A stretch of 64,000 bases of DNA, from NCBI GenBank assembly GCA_001898385.1, contig MKTT01000067.1, positions 48,264 through 112,263 on the forward strand, given 5' to 3'. Of this stretch, positions 51,662-63,895 are shown one piece after another. A model generated the notes under the pieces. That model saw only the letters and a list, made by a program, of their open reading frames with translations. It ran no database searches and was not told the origin of the DNA. Source of the DNA: Planctomycetales bacterium 71-10 (lineage in GTDB: Bacteria; Planctomycetota; Planctomycetia; Isosphaerales; Isosphaeraceae). The position numbers were made by a program, and so were the translations under genes. Each line of letters opens with the position of its first letter. Within the stretch, counting starts at the first letter, position 1.

Positions 51662-54600
51662 GTTCCCTCCGCCGATGAGGCGGAGGGTGGGTTGAAACGC
51701 GTTTCGAAGGGTGCCGGCCCGGCGGGGCGGGGGGTTCCCTCCGCCGATGAGGCGGAGGGTGGGTTGAAACCAGCAGGCCCACGTCAACGCGCGGGCCGTC
51801 GCGAGTTCCCTCCGCCGATGAGGCGGAGGGTGGGTTGAAACCCGCTCGCGCCCTCGCCGGCCCCCGCGACGGTGCGTTCCCTCCGCCGATGAGGCGGAGG
51901 GTGGGTTGAAACCTTCGTGAATCTCGCCGCGAACCCCCTGGCCGGGTTCCCTCCGCCGATGAGGCGGAGGGTGGGTTGAAACATGACCGGCCTCGCCTGC
52001 TTCCTGCTGGGCTGGATGTTCCCTCCGCCGATGAGGCGGAGGGTGGGTTGAAACTGGACCCTGCAAGACCCCGACGCCGGCCGGTCGCGGTTCCCTCCGC
52101 CGATGAGGCGGAGGGTGGGTTGAAACGTCGCGGCGATCCGGGCGGCCCGCGACGCCTGGAAGTTCCCTCCGCCGATGAGGCGGAGGGTGGGTTGAAACAT
52201 CGACGGATCTTTACTCTTTACGAGTGAAGCCCGTTCCCTCCGCCGATGAGGCGGAGGGTGGGTTGAAACCGTACCCGATCCGCCGCGAGGCGTGGCCCCC
52301 CAGCGTTCCCTCCGCCGATGAGGCGGAGGGTGGGTTGAAACCTGGACATGACCGACTATCCAGAAAGCCTGATGGCGTTCCCTCCGCCGATGAGGCGGAG
52401 GGTGGGTTGAAACACCGACTCGCCGCTGTACGCCCGGTCGTTCGAGGTTCCCTCCGCCGATGAGGCGGAGGGTGGGTTGAAACGCCCTGCTCGGCCGTGC
52501 CGGCGTCACCCCGCCCGGTTCCCTCCGCCGATGAGGCGGAGGGTGGGTTGAAACCGCTTGCGGTCGGCCGCCTCCTTGTGCCGGGCGTGTTCCCTCCGCC
52601 GATGAGGCGGAGGGTGGGTTGAAACTGCGACCCGTGGTAGGCCAGGGCCAGGGCCATCACGTTCCCTCCGCCGATGAGGCGGAGGGTGGGTTGAAACCGC
52701 GTCCGCGACGGCGATCGCATCGGGACGGTCCGGTTCCCTCCGCCGATGAGGCGGAGGGTGGGTTGAAACGTAGGCGGCCGATTGCAGCTCGTCCGCCCGA
52801 TCGGGTTCCCTCCGCCGATGAGGCGGAGGGTGGGTTGAAACTTCGACCGACGACCCGAGGACGCTCCATGAACCTGGTTCCCTCCGCCGATGAGGCGGAG
52901 GGTGGGTTGAAACGACGACGCGCCGGCGCTGCTCTGCACGCTCTGGCGTTCCCTCCGCCGATGAGGCGGAGGGTGGGTTGAAACTACGACGCGACGGCCT
53001 CGACCGACTTCGTCTACAGTTCCCTCCGCCGATGAGGCGGAGGGTGGGTTGAAACAAGTCCCACGTCCTCGCCCAGCGACCCCGCCTCAGGTTCCCTCCG
53101 CCGATGAGGCGGAGGGTGGGTTGAAACGCATAGATCTTCGCTAGGTGCTGGCCGCTCGCGTGTTCCCTCCGCCGATGAGGCGGAGGGTGGGTTGAAACCA
53201 GCAACTCCAGGGCGGGTTCATGCAGCAGGCCCGTTCCCTCCGCCGATGAGGCGGAGGGTGGGTTGAAACTTCACGCTCGCCCCCGAGACGAGGGGCTTGG
53301 GAGTTCCCTCCGCCGATGAGGCGGAGGGTGGGTTGAAACTCCAGACGCAGGGACCACGAGTCGAAGTTCGTGGTTCCCTCCGCCGATGAGGCGGAGGGTG
53401 GGTTGAAACCAGGTCCCCGACGCCGGGGCCGACGAGAAGGCCCGTTCCCTCCGCCGATGAGGCGGAGGGTGGGTTGAAACGGGTACTGGGCGGCGTGGTT
53501 GACGGTAAAGCGGCCGTTCCCTCCGCCGATGAGGCGGAGGGTGGGTTGAAACCACGGCGCCGGTTGGACGTTCGAGGGCGTCCGTGGGGTTCCCTCCGCC
53601 GATGAGGCGGAGGGTGGGTTGAAACCGGGCTCGTGGAGCGTGTCGTTTAGCCGGGACGGGGTTCCCTCCGCCGATGAGGCGGAGGGTGGGTTGAAACGCG
53701 GAGAACGACACCCAGCGCCTCAACGCCCTGATGTTCCCTCCGCCGATGAGGCGGAGGGTGGGTTGAAACAACGGGGTGATCGTCGACACCCGGCGGTCGC
53801 TCTAGTTCCCTCCGCCGATGAGGCGGAGGGTGGGTTGAAACTCGGGCTTTGCCTTCGCCACGTCGCAGTCTCCAGTTCCCTCCGCCGATGAGGCGGAGGG
53901 TGGGTTGAAACTCCGTCTTCGCCGCGGCGGCGGGCCGCTCGACGTGTTCCCTCCGCCGATGAGGCGGAGGGTGGGTTGAAACCAGAAGTCGAAGGGGTTT
54001 ACGGAGATGTAGCCCGTTCCCTCCGCCGATGAGGCGGAGGGTGGGTTGAAACAGCGCCCGGGCCGAGGCGTGCAGGCCGCGGAAGCGTTCCCTCCGCCGA
54101 TGAGGCGGAGGGTGGGTTGAAACGTCCGCGCCTCCAGCAAGGCCGACGGCTCGCCCGGTTCCCTCCGCCGATGAGGCGGAGGGTGGGTTGAAACCTGCGG
54201 AAGGGCCAGCGGATCGTCGACGGCTCGAAGGTTCCCTCCGCCGATGAGGCGGAGGGTGGGTTGAAACAGCCAGCCCCCCTCGGGGAGCCGGACTTCGACG
54301 CGTTCCCTCCGCCGATGAGGCGGAGGGTGGGTTGAAACTTCGTAGCGATCGACGACGTCCGCGAGGGATGCGGTTCCCTCCGCCGATGAGGCGGAGGGTG
54401 GGTTGAAACCGGAAGTCCTGAACCCCGTCACGAAGGAATCCCGTTCCCTCCGCCGATGAGGCGGAGGGTGGGTTGAAACGACCTCCACCGGCCGCGGACG
54501 CCCGAGGACGGCGTTCCCTCCGCCGATGAGGCGGAGGGTGGGTTGAAACAATCGCGTCCAAGAAAACCTGGTCGAGGGGGGCCGTTCCCTCCGCCGATGA

Positions 54601-57600
54601 GGCGGAGGGTGGGTTGAAACCCGGGCGGCGTCTACCCGGCCGACAACGCCAACGTGTTCCCTCCGCCGATGAGGCGGAGGGTGGGTTGAAACTCTTTCGT
54701 GAACCTCCCCATGAACCCGCTCGCCGGCGTTCCCTCCGCCGATGAGGCGGAGGGTGGGTTGAAACTCGGGCCTGGCCCGCGAGCCCCTGGAAGTAGCCGG
54801 TTCCCTCCGCCGATGAGGCGGAGGGTGGGTTGAAACGTCACCGACTCCCGGCGATGGGCGAGCGGCGAGAAGTTCCCTCCGCCGATGAGGCGGAGGGTGG
54901 GTTGAAACGCCGCACGCATGGACGTCGATCCGAAGGAAGAACCCGTTCCCTCCGCCGATGAGGCGGAGGGTGGGTTGAAACACGACGTGGGCCCGATATC
55001 GCATGGACATGGCGAGTTCCCTCCGCCGATGAGGCGGAGGGTGGGTTGAAACTTAGCAAATCGCGAATCAGGGTGACCAGCGGGAGTTCCCTCCGCCGAT
55101 GAGGCGGAGGGTGGGTTGAAACGAGGTCGCGGCCTACAAGCAGTATCTCCAGATGGGTTCCCTCCGCCGATGAGGCGGAGGGTGGGTTGAAACATGCTCC
55201 AGAGCCCGCAAGACAGCCTCACGACCGGTTCCCTCCGCCGATGAGGCGGAGGGTGGGTTGAAACTGGCGCGACGGCGTTCGCCCGATCCGCCGCGAGGCG
55301 TTCCCTCCGCCGATGAGGCGGAGGGTGGGTTGAAACACGACGCAGGGCATGTCCCAGATGATCCGCCTCAGGTTCCCTCCGCCGATGAGGCGGAGGGTGG
55401 GTTGAAACGTCCCGAACACGCCTGTGCACGATTCGCTCGCCCGTTCCCTCCGCCGATGAGGCGGAGGGTGGGTTGAAACCTGTGCCCGGGTTGCGTCCGC
55501 GACGTGAGAGGGGGTTCCCTCCGCCGATGAGGCGGAGGGTGGGTTGAAACCAGCTTGCTGGTCGTCTTCGAGTTGGCCAGCCACTTGTTCCCTCCGCCGA
55601 TGAGGCGGAGGGTGGGTTGAAACTCCCGCCGAAGCGGCGGGATCGCGGCGAAGAATGCGTTCCCTCCGCCGATGAGGCGGAGGGTGGGTTGAAACTGAAG
55701 CCCGAGCCCCTGGCGGTGCAGCTTGATCGGTTCCCTCCGCCGATGAGGCGGAGGGTGGGTTGAAACTGGTGGGAGTACGACGCCGGCCGCACGAACGACG
55801 GTTCCCTCCGCCGATGAGGCGGAGGGTGGGTTGAAACCTGCTCGTGATGGTCCCGGGCGTCGGCTCCGGCGGTTCCCTCCGCCGATGAGGCGGAGGGTGG
55901 GTTGAAACGGCGTCCGGGCGATCGAGGAAGCTTTGGACCGGGCGTTCCCTCCGCCGATGAGGCGGAGGGTGGGTTGAAACCGCGATCTCGGCCGCGGCCT
56001 GACGTTCGGCTGCGGTGTTCCCTCCGCCGATGAGGCGGAGGGTGGGTTGAAACTTGTCGATGTGAGCGGCCGTCGTGGTGATGTTGTGTTCCCTCCGCCG
56101 ATGAGGCGGAGGGTGGGTTGAAACATCGCGATCGCGGCGCTGGTCGGCCTCGGATCCGTTCCCTCCGCCGATGAGGCGGAGGGTGGGTTGAAACGGTAGG
56201 GGACCGCATGTCCAGGAAGCGGATCACGCGTTCCCTCCGCCGATGAGGCGGAGGGTGGGTTGAAACATCGATGTTGCGATCGTCGAGGACCCACCATTCG
56301 GTTCCCTCCGCCGATGAGGCGGAGGGTGGGTTGAAACCGGCCCGGCCAGAGCGGCAACCCGGCCGGCGGCTCGTTCCCTCCGCCGATGAGGCGGAGGGTG
56401 GGTTGAAACAAGCCCTGCGACCTGGTTGTCGTGGCCGGGCGACCGTTCCCTCCGCCGATGAGGCGGAGGGTGGGTTGAAACCGGCTTGGCGTCCCGCTTC
56501 GCCCTCCGCTCGGCCGTTCCCTCCGCCGATGAGGCGGAGGGTGGGTTGAAACTTGACCCCGCCCGCGTCGGCGATGTCGTCGCCCCGTTCCCTCCGCCGA
56601 TGAGGCGGAGGGTGGGTTGAAACCTGGGCCCAGGCCAAGGGCGAAGTCCCGGCCGGCGGTTCCCTCCGCCGATGAGGCGGAGGGTGGGTTGAAACCGGGA
56701 TCACAGGTCGCCGTCCTGGGCCATGCGGCGTTCCCTCCGCCGATGAGGCGGAGGGTGGGTTGAAACCAGGGATTGCCGCGAGGCCCGCAGGCGGCGGCTG
56801 TTCCCTCCGCCGATGAGGCGGAGGGTGGGTTGAAACGCAAGAGAGGAGATGGGAGGGGAGACCGCCTCTGGTTCCCTCCGCCGATGAGGCGGAGGGTGGG
56901 TTGAAACCAGCCCAGGATCGCGTCGTGGCGGACGTGGACGGTTCCCTCCGCCGATGAGGCGGAGGGTGGGTTGAAACGAGGTTGAGCACGGCCGACGACC
57001 CGAGCACGAGGTGTTCCCTCCGCCGATGAGGCGGAGGGTGGGTTGAAACAACTCCTCCAACGTGTGGCATTGCTTGCATAGCGAGTTCCCTCCGCCGATG
57101 AGGCGGAGGGTGGGTTGAAACCAACTCGATCCCGCGTTCGTCATAGTCGCGGACGAGTTCCCTCCGCCGATGAGGCGGAGGGTGGGTTGAAACGCGACGC
57201 CCTCAAGGACATGGACGATGAACTCAAGAGTTCCCTCCGCCGATGAGGCGGAGGGTGGGTTGAAACGTCCGAGACGCCACCGCCGGCCAGCTCGACGCCC
57301 TGGTTCCCTCCGCCGATGAGGCGGAGGGTGGGTTGAAACACCTCGATGGCGAGTGTCTTTCCCGCCAGCGGCGTTCCCTCCGCCGATGAGGCGGAGGGTG
57401 GGTTGAAACGTCCGGCAAGTCCCACTCCTTGACCTTGTCTCGCGTTCCCTCCGCCGATGAGGCGGAGGGTGGGTTGAAACCAGCGGGCCCCAGACCACGG
57501 GCGCGGGAGGGGCCGTTCCCTCCGCCGATGAGGCGGAGGGTGGGTTGAAACTCGCGGACCCTCACCACCCCCGCCCTGAGGTCCCGTTCCCTCCGCCGAT

Positions 57601-60600
57601 GAGGCGGAGGGTGGGTTGAAACTTGATCTCATCGCCGCGGAGCGGCGTCACTCGGTAGTTCCCTCCGCCGATGAGGCGGAGGGTGGGTTGAAACCACGGT
57701 TCGGACATCAGCGAGGGGCGGCTGACGGAGGTTCCCTCCGCCGATGAGGCGGAGGGTGGGTTGAAACTGACCCACGCCTCGCATGCCGGCCCTGCGAGGG
57801 CGGGTTCCCTCCGCCGATGAGGCGGAGGGTGGGTTGAAACAACCCACCCGGCCCCATGGCCGGGAACCTACGCCGTTCCCTCCGCCGATGAGGCGGAGGG
57901 TGGGTTGAAACGCCGCCTCGTCGATCACCACGTGCTTGTACTTGCGTTCCCTCCGCCGATGAGGCGGAGGGTGGGTTGAAACGAGAACGGCATCGCCGTG
58001 ATGGCGGGCAAGACGAGTTCCCTCCGCCGATGAGGCGGAGGGTGGGTTGAAACATGAGCAAGTCCAAGCACGTCCGCCCGCGTCGCAGTTCCCTCCGCCG
58101 ATGAGGCGGAGGGTGGGTTGAAACGCCGTTGCGGGTCCAGTCGACGGGGAGGGAGACCGGTTCCCTCCGCCGATGAGGCGGAGGGTGGGTTGAAACGCGC
58201 CGAAGCCGAAGGTCGCGAAGGCGCCCAAGGTGTTCCCTCCGCCGATGAGGCGGAGGGTGGGTTGAAACGACGACGACCCGCGCGGCACCTACGCCTACGA
58301 CACGTTCCCTCCGCCGATGAGGCGGAGGGTGGGTTGAAACCGCGTCGCCCGGTGTTCGGACCCGATCTTCCTGGTTCCCTCCGCCGATGAGGCGGAGGGT
58401 GGGTTGAAACCCGCCGCTCCCGCCCCGCCCCGCCAAGCCCCTGAGGTTCCCTCCGCCGATGAGGCGGAGGGTGGGTTGAAACACCGGCGGGGCCTGGCTC
58501 GCCGCCGCGACGGCCGGGTTCCCTCCGCCGATGAGGCGGAGGGTGGGTTGAAACGAGTCTCACGTCATGCCCCGCCCACCCGCCACCGTTCCCTCCGCCG
58601 ATGAGGCGGAGGGTGGGTTGAAACACCACCCTCCCGACCGGGCGAACTTACCAATGGAGGGTTCCCTCCGCCGATGAGGCGGAGGGTGGGTTGAAACACC
58701 CCGGCCGCGTCTTGCGGACGATCGGCGGGAGTTCCCTCCGCCGATGAGGCGGAGGGTGGGTTGAAACTCCGAGTCGCTGGCGTCCTGCGTGTTCGAGCAC
58801 CGTTCCCTCCGCCGATGAGGCGGAGGGTGGGTTGAAACCCGATCGTGATCGGCTTGCTGAACGGCTTGCCGGGTTCCCTCCGCCGATGAGGCGGAGGGTG
58901 GGTTGAAACATCCGCTCGGGAGCCTACATAACGTCGGGGCCGGGGTTCCCTCCGCCGATGAGGCGGAGGGTGGGTTGAAACCGGACCCTGCCGGATGACG
59001 AGCGGATTCGCCGCGGTTCCCTCCGCCGATGAGGCGGAGGGTGGGTTGAAACCGTAGGCCCGGGACGCCGACTGGTAGGCCGCCGCGTTCCCTCCGCCGA
59101 TGAGGCGGAGGGTGGGTTGAAACTCGGCGAATTTCCGGGGATAGGTGTCGCTCATAAGTTCCCTCCGCCGATGAGGCGGAGGGTGGGTTGAAACTTGACG
59201 GTGGGGTGGCCGCCGACGATCCGGATCGGTTCCCTCCGCCGATGAGGCGGAGGGTGGGTTGAAACGGCCTTCGTCATCATCGCTCGGTCCTTTCGTGGTG
59301 GTTCCCTCCGCCGATGAGGCGGAGGGTGGGTTGAAACGCCGATCGCCTTGTCCGCCCCCCGTCCGACCTTGGTTCCCTCCGCCGATGAGGCGGAGGGTGG
59401 GTTGAAACCCGCAGACCTCGCAGCGGGTGAAGAGCCACCGCGTTCCCTCCGCCGATGAGGCGGAGGGTGGGTTGAAACAACCCACCCGGCCCGAGGGCCG
59501 GGGACCTACGCCCGTTCCCTCCGCCGATGAGGCGGAGGGTGGGTTGAAACGTGTTGATGGGCACGGCGTAGGTGCCGCCGCAGGCGGTTCCCTCCGCCGA
59601 TGAGGCGGAGGGGGGGTTGAAACTCTCAGGGGCCCGGGGGTCTGACTCACCCTCGGGGTTCCCTCCGCCGATGAGGCGGAGGGTGGGTTGAAACTCGTTC
59701 ATCGCCCCCTCCCCCCGGCCCCCACGGCGTTCCCTCCGCCGATGAGGCGGAGGGTGGGTTGAAACTTCGGGTGGGCGTGGTGATGCGGAGGCGAAGATGG
59801 TTCCCTCCGCCGATGAGGCGGAGGGTGGGTTGAAACGGGGTCGCCCGTTCGATCCTGCGGGTCCATCGCCGTTCCCTCCGCCGATGAGGCGGAGGGTGGG
59901 TTGAAACGCTTCGACCATCGTCGCGGTCCCATCCTCGACGTCGTGTTCCCTCCGCCGATGAGGCGGAGGGTGGGTTGAAACCACCCCCGACTGCGGCAGC
60001 GCGAGCGCCATCGCCGTTCCCTCCGCCGATGAGGCGGAGGGTGGGTTGAAACGGCGGGGCTCCGGACGTCGATGATGCGGATCACGTTCCCTCCGCCGAT
60101 GAGGCGGAGGGTGGGTTGAAACTCCCGAGGCCCACGCATGGTCTGCTTCCCACGCGTTCCCTCCGCCGATGAGGCGGAGGGTGGGTTGAAACACGCCGAC
60201 TCGCATGCTCATGGTCATGTCTCCTCGTTCCCTCCGCCGATGAGGCGGAGGGTGGGTTGAAACAAGACCGACGCGGTCCTCAGGTCGATCGGCGTCGAGG
60301 TTCCCTCCGCCGATGAGGCGGAGGGTGGGTTGAAACCGACGGCGCCCCGGCCGCCGGGCCCGACCCCAAGAAGGTTCCCTCCGCCGATGAGGCGGAGGGT
60401 GGGTTGAAACTGGACGCCGGAGAGGTTGCGGGGGCGGGTCGAGCGTTCCCTCCGCCGATGAGGCGGAGGGTGGGTTGAAACACGGTCTTCGGCCCCGGAT
60501 GGGATGACGATCGAGTTCCCTCCGCCGATGAGGCGGAGGGTGGGTTGAAACCTTCAGTCCATCAGCAAGCGGTGCGACCGCAAGAGGTTCCCTCCGCCGA

Positions 60601-63600
60601 TGAGGCGGAGGGTGGGTTGAAACCACGGTTCGGACATCAGCGAGGGGCGGCTGACGGAGTTCCCTCCGCCGATGAGGCGGAGGGTGGGTTGAAACAACTA
60701 CATCAAGCGGCAATACCCGAAGCTGAAGGCGTTCCCTCCGCCGATGAGGCGGAGGGTGGGTTGAAACCAGGAGGTCCCCGACGGCCTCCAGGATGCGATC
60801 CGTTCCCTCCGCCGATGAGGCGGAGGGTGGGTTGAAACAGGACGTCGACCGCATGTTTCGTCGACTCGGCGGGTTCCCTCCGCCGATGAGGCGGAGGGTG
60901 GGTTGAAACCGCCATCGCCCGGCCCTCCTTTCATCCATTGGGGTTCCCTCCGCCGATGAGGCGGAGGGTGGGTTGAAACCAAGTCGCCAGCTTCGGACAG
61001 GCGGCCAGCAACGGTTCCCTCCGCCGATGAGGCGGAGGGTGGGTTGAAACTTTCCAGGCGTCGGAACGTCGCACGAACGCGAGCCGTTCCCTCCGCCGAT
61101 GAGGCGGAGGGTGGGTTGAAACCCGAGTGATCCACATATATTTGCGGATAAAGTTGGTTCCCTCCGCCGATGAGGCGGAGGGTGGGTTGAAACGGGCTCG
61201 CTGAACGCGCCCGAGTCGGGGTCCCAGGTTCCCTCCGCCGATGAGGCGGAGGGTGGGTTGAAACGCTGATCCATTCGGGGTCGAAGAACCGGGCCGTCTG
61301 TTCCCTCCGCCGATGAGGCGGAGGGTGGGTTGAAACACCGATTGGAGGCAGCTCCCCAGCCTGACGGACGTGTTCCCTCCGCCGATGAGGCGGAGGGTGG
61401 GTTGAAACTCCGGTCGGGACGCCGATCTGGGCTTCACTCGTGTTCCCTCCGCCGATGAGGCGGAGGGTGGGTTGAAACCAAAATGACGAGGGGATCGACC
61501 GGGCCGGTCTGGTTCCCTCCGCCGATGAGGCGGAGGGTGGGTTGAAACAGCGGCAGCGACCGGATTCCGCGGCCGGAGTCTCGTTCCCTCCGCCGATGAG
61601 GCGGAGGGTGGGTTGAAACCTCGCCCGCGGTCGTGATGACGATCCGGATGGGTTCCCTCCGCCGATGAGGCGGAGGGTGGGTTGAAACTCGGCCAGGGCC
61701 GCATCGAACGCCCCCGGCAAGATGTTCCCTCCGCCGATGAGGCGGAGGGTGGGTTGAAACTCGGGAGCGTGCGGACGGGCCGACGTCAGACCGGTTCCCT
61801 CCGCCGATGAGGCGGAGGGTGGGTTGAAACATAGACGATCGCCGCTTGATCGCGGTCGCGTGCATGTTCCCTCCGCCGATGAGGCGGAGGGTGGGTTGAA
61901 ACCGGGTTGAGTTCGACGCCCACGAATGAGCGGCCGAGGTTCCCTCCGCCGATGAGGCGGAGGGTGGGTTGAAACGGGCCAAGTCGGGGTACGACTGGGA
62001 GGGCGTCAAGGTTCCCTCCGCCGATGAGGCGGAGGGTGGGTTGAAACGTCGGCATGGTCACCGGCCACGGTTCGGGCGTGGTTCCCTCCGCCGATGAGGC
62101 GGAGGGTGGGTTGAAACGCCGGTCGCGAGCTTGGAGACGCAGTAGGCGTGCGTTCCCTCCGCCGATGAGGCGGAGGGTGGGTTGAAACCAGACGAGGGCG
62201 GAAATCGAGCGGCAGGCGGCGGGTTCCCTCCGCCGATGAGGCGGAGGGTGGGTTGAAACAGCGGGAGCGGGACGACGGTGACGACGGCGGAACGGTTCCC
62301 TCCGCCGATGAGGCGGAGGGTGGGTTGAAACGGGTCGATGCTCACGGCTTCACCTCCATCCCGCGTTCCCTCCGCCGATGAGGCGGAGGGTGGGTTGAAA
62401 CTTTAGGTGTACCAGCCATGTCCACCTCGACTGGGGTTCCCTCCGCCGATGAGGCGGAGGGTGGGTTGAAACCTCATGGCGGTCCATCGCTTCCCGTTGT
62501 ACCTCGCGTTCCCTCCGCCGATGAGGCGGAGGGTGGGTTGAAACGTGATCCACGTCTTCGTCAGGCCGGAGGAGTGAAGTTCCCTCCGCCGATGAGGCGG
62601 AGGGTGGGTTGAAACTCATCGATCCAGGTCTGCTTCCGATCGTGCGTCGTTCCCTCCGCCGATGAGGCGGAGGGTGGGTTGAAACCACGGGCTGTTGTGA
62701 CCATGGCCTTCGATCAATCGGTTCCCTCCGCCGATGAGGCGGAGGGTGGGTTGAAACTCGACGAGGCGGCGCCTGGGCTTGGGGTCGTCATGTTCCCTCC
62801 GCCGATGAGGCGGAGGGTGGGTTGAAACGTGGCCGAGGCCGTCGAGACCCACCTGAGCCGGAGTTCCCTCCGCCGATGAGGCGGAGGGTGGGTTGAAACT
62901 CCCAGACCTCCCCGGCGTCCCCGTTCCAGACGGTTCCCTCCGCCGATGAGGCGGAGGGTGGGTTGAAACCGGGCCGCCATCGGCCTCGGCGACCGCAACT
63001 GACGGTTCCCTCCGCCGATGAGGCGGAGGGTGGGTTGAAACTCGACCCGCCTGTCCCGCTGAGGACCTCGTGACGGTTCCCTCCGCCGATGAGGCGGAGG
63101 GTGGGTTGAAACTGGGGCGCGACGCCGGTCGCGCGGCCGTCGGCCGTTCCCTCCGCCGATGAGGCGGAGGGTGGGTTGAAACTGGACCTTGTCCCGCACG
63201 GCGTCGCAGTAGCGGAGTTCCCTCCGCCGATGAGGCGGAGGGTGGGTTGAAACTCGACGGACAGCAGCGAGCCGACCGTGAACGACAGTTCCCTCCGCCG
63301 ATGAGGCGGAGGGTGGGTTGAAACATCGCCGACTCATTGGCCTGGCGCTGCATCTCCGTTCCCTCCGCCGATGAGGCGGAGGGTGGGTTGAAACTCGCCG
63401 TTGTAGGACTGGACCAGGCTGTCGTAGCGTTCCCTCCGCCGATGAGGCGGAGGGTGGGTTGAAACGTCCTGATATCCGAGCATGATCCGCCACGTCTCCG
63501 TTCCCTCCGCCGATGAGGCGGAGGGTGGGTTGAAACGAGTTGACGGATCGCCGTCTGGTCGCCCTGCAAGGCGTTCCCTCCGCCGATGAGGCGGAGGGTG

Positions 63601-63895
63601 GGTTGAAACTTGAGACCCTGGCCAAGCACGCGCGGCATCGGCACGTTCCCTCCGCCGATGAGGCGGAGGGTGGGTTGAAACCTGGACGCGCTGACGACCA
63701 GCGATTCCCACCTTTGGTTCCCTCCGCCGATGAGGCGGAGGGTGGGTTGAAACTTCGGCTTGGTCCGCTTGCGGTGGCCTTTCGGTGGTTCCCTCCGCCA
63801 ATGAGGCGGAGGGTGGGTTGAAACATAAAAATGCCGACGAAGGGGCCCTCACGACGCGGTTCCCTCCGCCGATGAGGCGGAGGGTGGGTTGAAAC
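51662..63895 (+). CRISPR. CRISPR array, 172 repeats of 37 bp, 171 spacers
   Basis: The repeat begins GTTCCC, contains a 9-bp stem CCCTCCGCC / GGCGGAGGG with loop GATGA, and ends GGGTTGAAAC. I located 172 repeat starts; successive starts are 69-74 bases apart (mean 71.3), giving spacers of 32-37 bases. All repeats read identical except one at 59587 (T to G at 59613) and one at 63788 (G to A in the loop at 63800). The last eight bases, GTTGAAAC, resemble the crRNA 5' handle of class 1 systems (type I or III), so transcription is most likely on the plus strand. The near-terminal variant at the right supports the leader being on the left. Long open frames on the minus strand are artefacts of a repeat without stop codons. 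No cas genes lie in the window. Confidence 0.99.
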
